From SFHK01 sp045538305 (GTDB taxonomy: Bacteria; Bacillota; Clostridia; Christensenellales; Aristaeellaceae), in contig JAZSRC010000023.1 of NCBI GenBank assembly GCA_045538305.1, positions 1 through 20,004 on the forward strand: DNA of 20,004 nt. The letters are read 5' to 3'. Position numbers and translations under genes: made by a program. Shown here piece by piece: positions 6,568 to 14,288 of this stretch (the first letter of the stretch is position 1; the number at the start of each line of letters is the position of its first letter). The notes below the pieces were generated by a model, which saw nothing but the letters and a program-made list of their open reading frames with translations, ran no database searches and was not told where the DNA came from.

Positions 6568-8169
6568 ATGATGGGATTTCAAAAAGCAGATGTGAAAAGG
6601 CTTGTATTTCTGAATGCTTGCGCGTTTTTGTCGGGCATGATATCGCCGGCGGTCTGGACAGCGCCCTTAAGCGCCGCTGTTTGCGCATCAGTGGGGGCTT
6701 GCGCGCTGCACGCGGGCAATCTGATTTTCGGCCTTTTGGCTGCAGCCCTGTTTGCGCCGGGAGGACTCGGAACGCTTCTTGGAGGGATGCTTTCCTATTT
6801 AATATCATCGCTTTTAAGCCGCCTTCGACCGGAAAATGCCGACGCGTCCTGTGCAGTCGGCGCGTTTCTCGGCTGCCTGCTGCCGGCGGTGTTTTCTCTT
6901 TTCAGGATGGACGCATGGCAGGCGACGGCAGCCTTGCTTTCACCCATTATGGCAATGGCGGCCGCGCCTGTTGTGACGCCTGCTGTAAGGCGCATGCCGA
7001 ATGTATATGAACGTCCGCGTACGGACGAACGCTTGGCAAACTCGCTTCTGATGGCGGTTTTGCTTGCGGGAGCTTGCCGGATCAACGAATATGCGGGCTT
7101 GTTCCTTTCCGGCCTGTTTGCGCTTGCGCTTTCAGACGGGGCGATGAACGCTGCGCTGGGCGCGCTGATTTCGGCGTCCGGCATGATATTGGGCGGTATG
7201 AGGGCGCGGCACGCGGCGGTAGTTTTGCTTTCTGCCGGCGCAGCAGGCGCGGTATATCGCTTGGGCGTGTGGGTGCAGGCGTTTGCTTTTTTAGTCAGCG
7301 TGCCGCTCGGGGCATACCTTGGCGGCAGCGCAGGCGAAGCATGCCTTGCTGCGGGAGCGCTATTTTATCCCTTAATTCCGAAATGGGCGTTTATGCGGTT
7401 TCGGAATCTGTTTATCGAAAAAAAGCACGAGGAAGCGCCGCCCTACTCGATTGTTGCGTTCAGGCAGCATCGGCCGCCTGTGGGCGTTCGCGTGTGCGGA
7501 GATTACGGATCGATTGAAAAAATCGATGAAAGCAGAATGTTGATTATGCTTGCCGACGGCATGGGCATGGGAAAGCCCGCAAGAGCGCTGAGCCGGCGAG
7601 CCGTAACGGCGGCGGGCATGTTTATACGTGCGAATGTGGAGGAGCGCTATGCCGAAAGCGCCATTAACCGGCTGACGATGAATGCAGAATCCGGCGAGGA
7701 ATACTCTACGTTGGATACCTGTGTGATCGATTTGCATTCCGGGAGCGCAAAGTTTATGAAAAGCGGCGGCGAGGCGGCATGGGTGCTCAAGAAAAACGGA
7801 ATCATCCGCATTGAAAGTGAAACTTTGCCGGTAGGCGTGCTTTTTGATGCGCCGCCCATGAAAAAGAAGGTACGCCTGAAGGCCGGAGACGCGGTATTTT
7901 TGGCGACAGACGGGTTGATTAATGCCCTCGGCGGGCCGGACAGCACTGAATGCGCATTGATTCGGTATCAAAAGCTTGCGCCCTCTGCAATGGTTCGAAA
8001 CCTGATGCGCGACGCGCAGAAAAATGCCTCTGCTTCCCGCGCTGACGATATGTCCGCAATATGCGCGAGAATTCAGAGGCGCGAGGGAAAGGATGCAAGG
8101 GAAACGGCGCAGGGTGTAATCGCCATTAAGGATCATGCGGACGCGGCCCAAAGGGCGCATTCCGGGTAG
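6568..8169 (+). CDS. SpoIIE-family membrane-anchored PP2C phosphatase, short form
   Basis: This 533-residue protein has about 290 residues of hydrophobic, Ala/Gly/Leu-rich membrane segments followed by a PP2C-type Ser/Thr phosphatase domain. SpoIIE dephosphorylates the anti-anti-sigma factor SpoIIAA to release sigma-F in the forespore. Phosphatase motifs are GVRVCGDYGS (D312), MLADGMGMGKPA (D330), EEYSTLDTCVIDL, LPVGVLFD, FLATDGLINA (D448) and RADDMSAICARI (D493, D494), the metal-binding aspartates of the family. Bacillus SpoIIE is about 827 residues with a central regulatory region between membrane and phosphatase parts; that region seems to be missing here. ATG 6568 is preferred over ATG 6547, which overlaps the ribosome binding site. 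It could be the main SpoIIE of this lineage or a paralogue. Its stop lies one base from that of the convergent MATE gene. Confidence 0.85.
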   Translation: MMGFQKADVKRLVFLNACAFLSGMISPAVWTAPLSAAVCASVGACALHAGNLIFGLLAAALFAPGGLGTLLGGMLSYLISSLLSRLRPENADASCAVGAFLGCLLPAVFSLFRMDAWQATAALLSPIMAMAAAPVVTPAVRRMPNVYERPRTDERLANSLLMAVLLAGACRINEYAGLFLSGLFALALSDGAMNAALGALISASGMILGGMRARHAAVVLLSAGAAGAVYRLGVWVQAFAFLVSVPLGAYLGGSAGEACLAAGALFYPLIPKWAFMRFRNLFIEKKHEEAPPYSIVAFRQHRPPVGVRVCGDYGSIEKIDESRMLIMLADGMGMGKPARALSRRAVTAAGMFIRANVEERYAESAINRLTMNAESGEEYSTLDTCVIDLHSGSAKFMKSGGEAAWVLKKNGIIRIESETLPVGVLFDAPPMKKKVRLKAGDAVFLATDGLINALGGPDSTECALIRYQKLAPSAMVRNLMRDAQKNASASRADDMSAICARIQRREGKDARETAQGVIAIKDHADAAQRAHSG

Positions 8170-8170
8170 C

Positions 8171-9508
8171 CTACAGCGCGCGAACGCCCCAGGATTTTTT
8201 CTGTATCATCAGATATCCAAGTATGGCGCGGGCTGTGCAGGCGATAGAGTTTGCCAGAAACACGCCCAGCACGCCCATATTCATTGGATAACAGAACAGC
8301 CATGTCAGCGGCAGACGAACCAGCCATACGTTCAGAATGCATGAAAACATGACCAGCTTGGCTTCGCCGCCCACGCGCGCGCCGGGTTCCGTGCTGTTTA
8401 CGCCAACCGCCGGCAGGCAGAACATAATAAGCACATAAGTAAGAGAAGCGCTTTCCTCGAGAATGCCTGCATCGTTTGTGAAAAGACCCATAAAGAAGCG
8501 GGGAAACACCATAACGATTGCGCAAAGAACGGTAGTAAAGGCAAAGGCAATAAGCATAAGGCGAAGCTGAAGGCTCTTGCCCCCCTCAATTTGCCCCGCG
8601 CCCACCTTATGTCCGACCAGCGTAGTGGTGGTTGCGCTGACGATGCCCTGACATATGCCCGTCAGCGTAACCAGCGTTGCCAGCACGCTGTATACGCTGG
8701 CCTGCTGCTGACCCAGACCGATCAGCAGGGTATTGATAAGCAGGTAGCCGCTTTGAACGGCAAGGGAATCGATGGTACTAGGAAGGCCTACCTTCATAAT
8801 GTGTACCCATTCGCCGATTGTCGGGTGAAAGAGGTTTTTTGTATTGACTACAAAGCTCCTGTGGTGTCGAAGGATTGCATAGTACATAAACAGCGCGCCC
8901 GCATATCGGCATACGACATACGCATAACCCGCGCCCCGTATTTCCATGTGCAGCGTGTTTATAAAGAACCAGGCCGAAAGAAGCTGAACGGCATTGGTAA
9001 TGACGGCGCCGTACAGCGCGCTTTTGGAATCGCCCGCTGCCCGCAGCATGCCGGATAGCGCATTGTAAGTAATCAGCGCTGGCAAGGACAGCAGCACCGC
9101 GCGCATATAGGAAAGCCCCTCATTCAGAAAATCCGGGTTTGCGCCGGGCATCAGCAGACGCATAACGGGCGATGAAACGAGGAGCATCAAAAGCATGACA
9201 ATGGCAGAAACCGCAGGCGCCAGCAGCATGGTGTGCTCCACCACGCGCGACGCCTGTTTGACGTCGTTTTTTCCGGTAAGCCTTGAAATCATGATGGCGG
9301 AGCCCGTCGTTACGGCGGAAAAAACGGCGATGATAACGTTCATCATCTGATTGCCCGTATTCGCAGCGGCGAGGGAGCTGACGCTCACGCCGCCCAGCAC
9401 CGATGAATACACAAGGCCGACAGCCATTGTAAGGATATTTTCCGTGATAACCGGAAGGGTAAAGCGAAAGGATGCGTCTTCCAATATGCTTCTTGCGCGT
9501 ATCTTCAC
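8171..9508 (-). CDS. MATE-family multidrug/Na+ (H+) antiporter
   Basis: This is a 445-residue integral membrane protein with two homologous halves of about six helices each. It is predicted to export organic cations or drugs in exchange for Na+ or H+. Recognisable pieces are the first-helix region TLPVITENILTMAVGLVYSSVLGG, the TTGSAIMISRLTGKND motif and, in the second half, SGYLLINTLLIGLGQQQASVYSVLATLVTLTGICQGIVSATTTTLVGHKVGAGQ. The start is GTG 9506-9508, which overlaps the upstream transporter's TGA by 4 nt (GTGA), typical of translational coupling; the ribosome binding site is weak (GAAAGG about 13 nt upstream). No gap or terminator separates its 3' end from the convergent SpoIIE-like gene. 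The transported substrate is unknown. Confidence 0.92.
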   Translation of the reverse strand: MKIRARSILEDASFRFTLPVITENILTMAVGLVYSSVLGGVSVSSLAAANTGNQMMNVIIAVFSAVTTGSAIMISRLTGKNDVKQASRVVEHTMLLAPAVSAIVMLLMLLVSSPVMRLLMPGANPDFLNEGLSYMRAVLLSLPALITYNALSGMLRAAGDSKSALYGAVITNAVQLLSAWFFINTLHMEIRGAGYAYVVCRYAGALFMYYAILRHHRSFVVNTKNLFHPTIGEWVHIMKVGLPSTIDSLAVQSGYLLINTLLIGLGQQQASVYSVLATLVTLTGICQGIVSATTTTLVGHKVGAGQIEGGKSLQLRLMLIAFAFTTVLCAIVMVFPRFFMGLFTNDAGILEESASLTYVLIMFCLPAVGVNSTEPGARVGGEAKLVMFSCILNVWLVRLPLTWLFCYPMNMGVLGVFLANSIACTARAILGYLMIQKKSWGVRAL

Positions 9509-10461
9509 TTAGACTGCGCCTGCCTTTCTCCGGGAAAGCGAATCTGCGCCAGAATAACTGCTAGAAACATGATCAGACAACCGACGCCTTCTTTTTTAGA
9601 AAGGGTCTGATTCAGGATCATAAAGCCAAACAGCGCCGAAAATACGCTTTCAAGGCTCATAATCAGAGAAGCGACGCTTGGGCGCAGGCAGGTTTTTTGT
9701 CCGACGATTTGAAGGGTGTAGGCAATGCCCGATGAAAACACACCCGTAAACAGTATGGGCGCCCATGCGCTTAAAATGGTTAGGAAGGAGACATTCTCCA
9801 TAAGAATTGCCGTTACGGCTGACAGTACGCCGCATACCAGAAACTGCAGACAGGAAAGCCTCAGGCAGTCCACGCGCGGCGCGTAATAGTCCACGGCAAT
9901 GATCTGAAATGCGAATGCAAGTGCGCATAAAAGCACGTAAATATCGCTTTCCGATATGGTGAAGCCAGGCTTTATGCAAAGAAGATACATGCCCGCCAGT
10001 GCAAACAATACGCTCAGCCACACGCCAAGTCCCGCCTTCTTTTTGAAGAAGATGCCTATGATCGGTACCAGAACGATGTACAACGCGGTAAGAAAGCCCA
10101 CCTTTCCGACGTTTGCCTTCTGAACGGCTTCCATTTGCTGGCTTTCGGAAGGGTTTGTAATCGAAATTCCGAACTGCTGCAGATTTACGGCAAAATACAA
10201 AAGAATGCCGCAGATCAGACCGCCGATCAATAGATCTTTGCCGCCGGTTTCAATTTTTTCCCCTTTCCTTTTTTTGAGGCGATCGGCAAACAGAAACATG
10301 ACCGCTATGGACAGGGCGCCGACAAGCGAACGCGACGCGTTGAAAGTAAAGGGGGATACCTTGTCTGCGCCAAGGGACTGCGCCACAAACGCCGCGCCCC
10401 AGATCATGGCTGCAAACAACAGAGATATTTCACCCGGAATACGTATTTTTTTCATGTCCAT
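9505..10461 (-). CDS. DMT/EamA-family transporter
   Basis: This is a 318-residue membrane protein with about ten hydrophobic segments in two EamA repeats. The first repeat begins GEISLLFAAMIWGAAFVAQSLG, the usual EamA opening; the second contains FSSGIAYTLQIVGQK and LIMSLESVFSALFGFMILNQTLSKKEGVGCLIM, the family's most conserved stretch. Members export metabolites, amino acids or drugs; specificity cannot be assigned. The first ATG (10459-10461) is chosen; an AGGATGAAAG sequence gives a modest ribosome binding site, and a second ATG two codons later is possible. It is the first gene of a two-gene unit with the MATE exporter and has its own promoter divergent from the HD-domain gene. Confidence 0.92.
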   Translation of the reverse strand: MDMKKIRIPGEISLLFAAMIWGAAFVAQSLGADKVSPFTFNASRSLVGALSIAVMFLFADRLKKRKGEKIETGGKDLLIGGLICGILLYFAVNLQQFGISITNPSESQQMEAVQKANVGKVGFLTALYIVLVPIIGIFFKKKAGLGVWLSVLFALAGMYLLCIKPGFTISESDIYVLLCALAFAFQIIAVDYYAPRVDCLRLSCLQFLVCGVLSAVTAILMENVSFLTILSAWAPILFTGVFSSGIAYTLQIVGQKTCLRPSVASLIMSLESVFSALFGFMILNQTLSKKEGVGCLIMFLAVILAQIRFPGERQAQSK

Positions 10462-10495
10462 ATTCTTTCATCCTATATTGTGAATTCGCCTTCAT

Positions 10496-10523
10496 ATTAT
10501 CGCTATTTTGGGTCTGATTGCAA
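10496..10523 (-). promoter_or_regulatory. Probable promoter of the DMT-MATE operon
   Basis: On the minus strand TTGCAA (10518-10523) and GATAAT (10496-10501) are separated by 16 nt. The match is good at -10 and fair at -35. It lies 35-60 nt upstream of the DMT start codon. Confidence 0.5.
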
Positions 10524-10540
10524 GCATATGCAGGTAAAGC

Positions 10541-10569
10541 TGTACGATGGGAGGGAAATATGCTATAAT
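10541..10569 (+). promoter_or_regulatory. Extended -10 promoter of the HD-domain gene
   Basis: TGCTATAAT (10561-10569) is a perfect -10 with the extended TGn motif; a weak -35 TGTACG (10541-10546) lies 17 nt upstream. Transcription should start about 20 nt before the ATG. Confidence 0.7.
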
Positions 10570-10595
10570 TGAAAAAACGAAAGGGGGAATTGCGC

Positions 10596-11198
10596 ATGCT
10601 TTCTGTTCAGACGGCGGAGGAAATACTGCTTGACGCCGTTCAAAGAAACCCGGGGCCGTGGGAGGGTCACTCAAGAAGCGCGGCCAATAACGCAAGGCGG
10701 ATTGCCGAACACGCCGCGGGTATGGATCCGGATAAAGCGTATGTAATGGGCCTTCTTCATGATATCGGCCGCCGCGAGGGTGTTACCGGCATCCGGCATA
10801 TTTTTGACGGCTATCGGTTCCTTATGAATATGGGTGAAAATGATATTGCCCGCATATGCCTTTCGCATTCCTTTCCCTTAAAAGACGCGGATACATTTTT
10901 CGGAAAGTATGACTGCACCGTGGAAGAGCTTGCATTTTTGCGGGATTTTCTGAAAAATACGGTGTATGACGATTACGATGTATTGATTCAGCTGTGCGAC
11001 GCTATATCCCTTCCAAACGGCGCGTGCATTATGGAAAAACGACTGATGGACGTAGCCCTCCGGCATGGAATTCCGCCTTTTGCCCGCGACAAATGGAAAG
11101 CATTTCTGGATACCAAAAAGTACTTTGATGCAAAGTGCGGCGTAAATATCTATACGCTTATCGACAATGTATTTGAAAATTCGTGCATAAATCTTTAA
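10596..11198 (+). CDS. HD-domain phosphohydrolase-like protein
   Basis: This is a 200-residue soluble protein with the metal-binding HD signature: H25 (WEGHSRSAANNA), the HD doublet H55-D56 in MGLLHDIGRREG, and D135 in LCDAISLP. H91 in CLSHSF may add to the site. Such domains hydrolyse nucleotides or other phosphate esters; the substrate here is unknown. A strong ribosome binding site (AAAGGGGG, 10580-10587) lies 8 nt before ATG 10596. An in-frame TTG at 10569 falls inside the -10 box and is not used. The gene has its own promoter and terminator, so it is probably monocistronic. Confidence 0.88.
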   Translation: MLSVQTAEEILLDAVQRNPGPWEGHSRSAANNARRIAEHAAGMDPDKAYVMGLLHDIGRREGVTGIRHIFDGYRFLMNMGENDIARICLSHSFPLKDADTFFGKYDCTVEELAFLRDFLKNTVYDDYDVLIQLCDAISLPNGACIMEKRLMDVALRHGIPPFARDKWKAFLDTKKYFDAKCGVNIYTLIDNVFENSCINL

Positions 11199-11208
11199 TA
11201 GATTGAAT

Positions 11209-11232
11209 CCCGGCTTCATGCCGGGGTTTTTT
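11209..11232 (+). terminator. Intrinsic terminator after the HD-domain gene
   Basis: A 6-bp GC stem (CCCGGC 11209-11214 with GCCGGG 11220-11225, loop TTCAT) is followed by G and TTTTTT at 11227-11232, ten bases after the stop codon. Confidence 0.9.
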
Positions 11233-11290
11233 GTTTGAATCCGGAAATATGTATTATACGTGAACATCTGATAAAATATTGCTTCTTTCG

Positions 11291-11319
11291 TGGAATTCCG
11301 ATACTTTTTATGTTACAAT
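11291..11319 (+). promoter_or_regulatory. Probable promoter of the RDD-sugar ABC operon
   Basis: TGTTACAAT (11311-11319) is an extended -10 element; a poor -35 (TGGAAT, 11291-11296) lies 17 nt upstream. It is the best candidate between the HD-gene terminator and the RDD gene. No clear operator or catabolite-responsive element was found beside it. Confidence 0.5.
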
Positions 11320-11380
11320 GTTTAATGAGAGAGTATGGATTATCGGCATATAAAAATATCGCGAGAGGGTGAAAGCGGAA

Positions 11381-12139
11381 ATGTACGATCTCCAGAGAGC
11401 CAGCATGTGGAAGCGCATTTCTGCATGCTTATTTGATGGAATTCTGCTGGCGATAGTTTCGGTGCTGTTTGCCTATCTGATTTCTGTTGCCTGCTCTTAC
11501 GACCGCTATGCCGCTGTTATCAAAGAAAAATACGAAGTATACGGTCAGGAGTACGGCGTGGATCTGAACATGCCGTATGCAGATTTTGAGTCTATGTCCG
11601 ATGAAACCCGAAATCTTCTTGAAAAGGCAAATCAGGCGCTTTCCAATGACGAAGAAGCGGTTTACGCCTATGGCATGATGACGCAGCTTACGCTTCTGAT
11701 TACCACCTTCGGAATTCTTATGGGCTTTATCGTGATGGAATTTACCGTTCCCATGCTGCTTGGAAACGGGCAGACGCTTGGTAAAAAGATATTCGGAATT
11801 GCGGTTATGACCAAAGAAGGCGTTCGCTTAAACGGGAAAACGCTGTTTGCGCGTACGATTCTCGGAAAATATGCCATAGAAACCATGATTCCCGTATATG
11901 TGCTTATAATGGTGTTCTTCGGAACCATTGGTATTATTGCTCCGGTGATACTGATTGCGCTTGCGGTCACGGAAATCGCGCTTCTGATTGCAACCTATGA
12001 GCATTCCGCCATTCACGATAAAATTGCCTCCACCGTCGCGGTCGATATGGGCAGCCAGCTGATATTTGAATCGCGCGAGGAGTTGATTGCATACAAGGAA
12101 GAGGCACACCGCGAAAAGGTGCGCAATACAACCTATTAA
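11381..12139 (+). CDS. RDD-family membrane protein
   Basis: This is a 252-residue protein with the RDD pattern: SMWKRISACLFDGILL (R12, A15, D19) at the start of the first helix, GNGQTLGKKIFGIAV (128-142), and EHSAIHDKIASTVAVD (207-222) after the last helix. Four to five hydrophobic segments are visible. A hydrophilic stretch of about 60 residues (40-100) lies between the first two and is probably extracytoplasmic. RDD proteins have no single known function; some have been linked to ion transport. ATG 11381 is preferred to GTG 11369, which overlaps the purine-rich ribosome binding site. It precedes the sugar ABC ATPase by only 20 nt, so it is probably the first gene of that operon. Confidence 0.85.
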   Translation: MYDLQRASMWKRISACLFDGILLAIVSVLFAYLISVACSYDRYAAVIKEKYEVYGQEYGVDLNMPYADFESMSDETRNLLEKANQALSNDEEAVYAYGMMTQLTLLITTFGILMGFIVMEFTVPMLLGNGQTLGKKIFGIAVMTKEGVRLNGKTLFARTILGKYAIETMIPVYVLIMVFFGTIGIIAPVILIALAVTEIALLIATYEHSAIHDKIASTVAVDMGSQLIFESREELIAYKEEAHREKVRNTTY

Positions 12140-12159
12140 CGACAGAGGAAGGGAAAACA

Positions 12160-13263
12160 ATGAAAATTGTCCTGAAAAACCTGACCAAAATCTTCCCCAG
12201 CCGCAACAAAAAGGCGGGCGAAGAGGTTATCGCTGTTAACAATTTCGATTTCACGATTCCCGATGGCAAGCTGATCGGTTTGCTTGGCCCTTCCGGCTGC
12301 GGAAAGAGCACTACGCTTTACATGATCAGCGGCCTTCAGAAGCCTACCAGCGGCAGGATTTTTTTCGGTGATAACGATGTAACCGATATGTCCACCGAAA
12401 AGAGAGGTATTGGCCTTGTTTTCCAGAACTATGCGCTGTATCCGCACATGACGGTCAAGCAGAACATCATGTTCCCGCTGGACAACCTGACCGGTAAGGA
12501 TAAGATGTCCAAGGCGCAGAAGATAAAGCGCGCCTATGAAACGGCAAAGCTTGTGCAGATTGAAGAGCTGATGGAGCGCAAGCCCTCCGAACTTTCCGGC
12601 GGTCAGCAGCAGCGAGTTGCCATTGCCAGAGCGCTTGTTAAAATGCCGCGCGTGCTGCTTCTGGACGAGCCGCTTTCCAACCTCGACGCAAGACTGCGCC
12701 TGCAGACGCGCGAAGAAATTCGTCGAATCCAAAAGGCGACCGGCATTACCACGCTGTTTGTTACCCACGATCAGGATGAGGCCATGAGCATTTCCGATAT
12801 GATTGTGGTTATGAAGCTCGGCGTAGTTCAGCAGATTGGCAAGCCCCAGGAGGTATATGACGATCCTGCAAATCTGTTCGTAGCCAAATTCCTCGGAACG
12901 CCCCCGATCAACGTGTTTGACGGCGAAGTACGCGAAGAGAAACTGTATGTGGGCAGCGACTGCGTGCTGGATGTACCCGGTGTTTCCAATCAGCCGGTGT
13001 ATGTCGGCATCCGCCCCGAGGGCTTTATTCCCGGCGGAAATGTCGGCCTGAATTGTGAGATTTCGAACATCGAGGTTATGGGCCGCGATGTGAGCATTGT
13101 TTCCACGCATAAAGCCAGCCTCAATCCCGTGCTTCGCTCCATCGTCAACAGCGATATTAAGATCGGAGAAGGGCAGAAGACAATCCGCTATCAGCTCAAG
13201 TCCAACAAGGTGTTCCTGTTTAACTGGACAACCGAGGAACGCATCCGTTTTGAGGTGAAGTGA
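12160..13263 (+). CDS. Sugar ABC transporter ATP-binding protein, MalK/UgpC/MsmX type
   Basis: This 367-residue ATPase powers CUT1-type carbohydrate import. Visible motifs are Walker A GPSGCGKST (43-51), Q-loop VFQN (Q89), signature ELSGGQQQRVAIARAL (from 144), Walker B VLLLDEPLSNLD (165-176) and switch histidine VTHDQDEAM (H203). The C-terminal third is the usual MalK-type OB/TOBE regulatory domain, ending with KVFLFNWTTEERIRFEV. The ribosome binding site GAGGAAGGG lies 8 nt before ATG 12160. Many Bacillota use a single shared MsmX-like ATPase encoded elsewhere; here it is inside the operon and precedes the permeases. The next gene starts one base after its stop codon. Confidence 0.95.
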   Translation: MKIVLKNLTKIFPSRNKKAGEEVIAVNNFDFTIPDGKLIGLLGPSGCGKSTTLYMISGLQKPTSGRIFFGDNDVTDMSTEKRGIGLVFQNYALYPHMTVKQNIMFPLDNLTGKDKMSKAQKIKRAYETAKLVQIEELMERKPSELSGGQQQRVAIARALVKMPRVLLLDEPLSNLDARLRLQTREEIRRIQKATGITTLFVTHDQDEAMSISDMIVVMKLGVVQQIGKPQEVYDDPANLFVAKFLGTPPINVFDGEVREEKLYVGSDCVLDVPGVSNQPVYVGIRPEGFIPGGNVGLNCEISNIEVMGRDVSIVSTHKASLNPVLRSIVNSDIKIGEGQKTIRYQLKSNKVFLFNWTTEERIRFEVK

Positions 13264-13264
13264 T

Positions 13265-14278
13265 ATGGCAAACAGCAAAGAGCGTTCCAAAGCGCTGAAG
13301 TATCCGGGCACAGGCTTTTTGCCGGAACTTTTCAAGCGCTTAAGGCGGGATTTGCAGGCGTGGCTGTATCTGGCGCCTGCTGTGATTCTGCTTCTGATTT
13401 TTACCGTATGGCCGATTATAAACACTGTGCGCATGGCGTTTCTGGATAACTACAGCGGTCTGCGCGCAGCGGGCGGCGAAAAATTCGCCTTTATCGGTTT
13501 TGGCAATTTTGCCCGAGTTATGGAGTACCGCGGCTTTATTACCTGCCTTAAGAACACGGTACTTTTGTGCCTGTGGACGGTTCCGATTTCAACCATTCTT
13601 GCGCTTCTGATTGCGGTTTCGCTCAATTCGATCAAGTTCCTTCAGAAAGCGCTTCAAACCATTTTCTTCCTTCCTTATGTTACCAACTCCATCGCTATCG
13701 GCATGGTATTTGCCGCAATGTTCAACATCGTCGGCTCCTTCTACGGTACGCCCAACGAGATTGTTGTTACCGCCGGTATTATCAACAATGTCATTGAATT
13801 TTTCGGCGGCGAGCATGTAAACTGGATCAACTCCGGTTCCACCTATGCGGCAAACATGTTTGTTATGGTTGTATACATCGTGTGGAATGCGCTGCCCTTC
13901 AAAATTCTGGTGCTTCTGGGCGGCCTTCAAAGCATTAACAAGCAGTATTACGATGCGGCGAAGGTTGACAGCGCGCCCCGCAGGCGCATTTTCAGCCGCA
14001 TCACCGTTCCGCTGCTTTCGCCCATGATTGCCTATGTCGTTATCACCGGCTTTATCGGCGGGTTTAAGGAGTACACCTCCATCGTCGGTATTTTCGGCGA
14101 GAAGATGGGCCCGCCGGATAACGCGCAGAGGCTCAACACCATGGTAGGCTTTATCTATGATTCCCTGAGCGCGAACAATCAGGGCCGCGCCAGCGCAGCT
14201 GCGCTGATTCTGTTTGGCATCATTCTTGTTGTTACTATGATCAACATGCAGGTCAGCAAGAAGCGCGTGCATTATTGA
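13265..14278 (+). CDS. Sugar ABC transporter permease, MalF/UgpA type
   Basis: This 337-residue inner-membrane permease forms half of the translocation channel. It has six main hydrophobic helices, beginning WLYLAPAVILLLIFTVWPIINTVRMAF. The cytoplasmic EAA loop that contacts the ATPase is YYDAAKVDSAPRRRIFSRITVPLL (about 228-251), with Ser in place of the usual Gly. The segment between the third and fourth helices (FYGTPNEIVVTAGIINNVIEFFGGEHVNW) is long for the family and may be the exported substrate-side loop. The ribosome binding site (GAGGTGAAG) lies inside the end of the ATPase gene, and only one base separates the stop and start codons, so the two are translationally coupled. Confidence 0.94.
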   Translation: MANSKERSKALKYPGTGFLPELFKRLRRDLQAWLYLAPAVILLLIFTVWPIINTVRMAFLDNYSGLRAAGGEKFAFIGFGNFARVMEYRGFITCLKNTVLLCLWTVPISTILALLIAVSLNSIKFLQKALQTIFFLPYVTNSIAIGMVFAAMFNIVGSFYGTPNEIVVTAGIINNVIEFFGGEHVNWINSGSTYAANMFVMVVYIVWNALPFKILVLLGGLQSINKQYYDAAKVDSAPRRRIFSRITVPLLSPMIAYVVITGFIGGFKEYTSIVGIFGEKMGPPDNAQRLNTMVGFIYDSLSANNQGRASAAALILFGIILVVTMINMQVSKKRVHY

Positions 14279-14288
14279 GAGGTGCTGT

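Noticed and set aside
12136..13434. 432-codon minus-strand open frame opposite the sugar ABC ATPase
   Set aside because: Shadow of a gene with complete Walker, signature and TOBE features.
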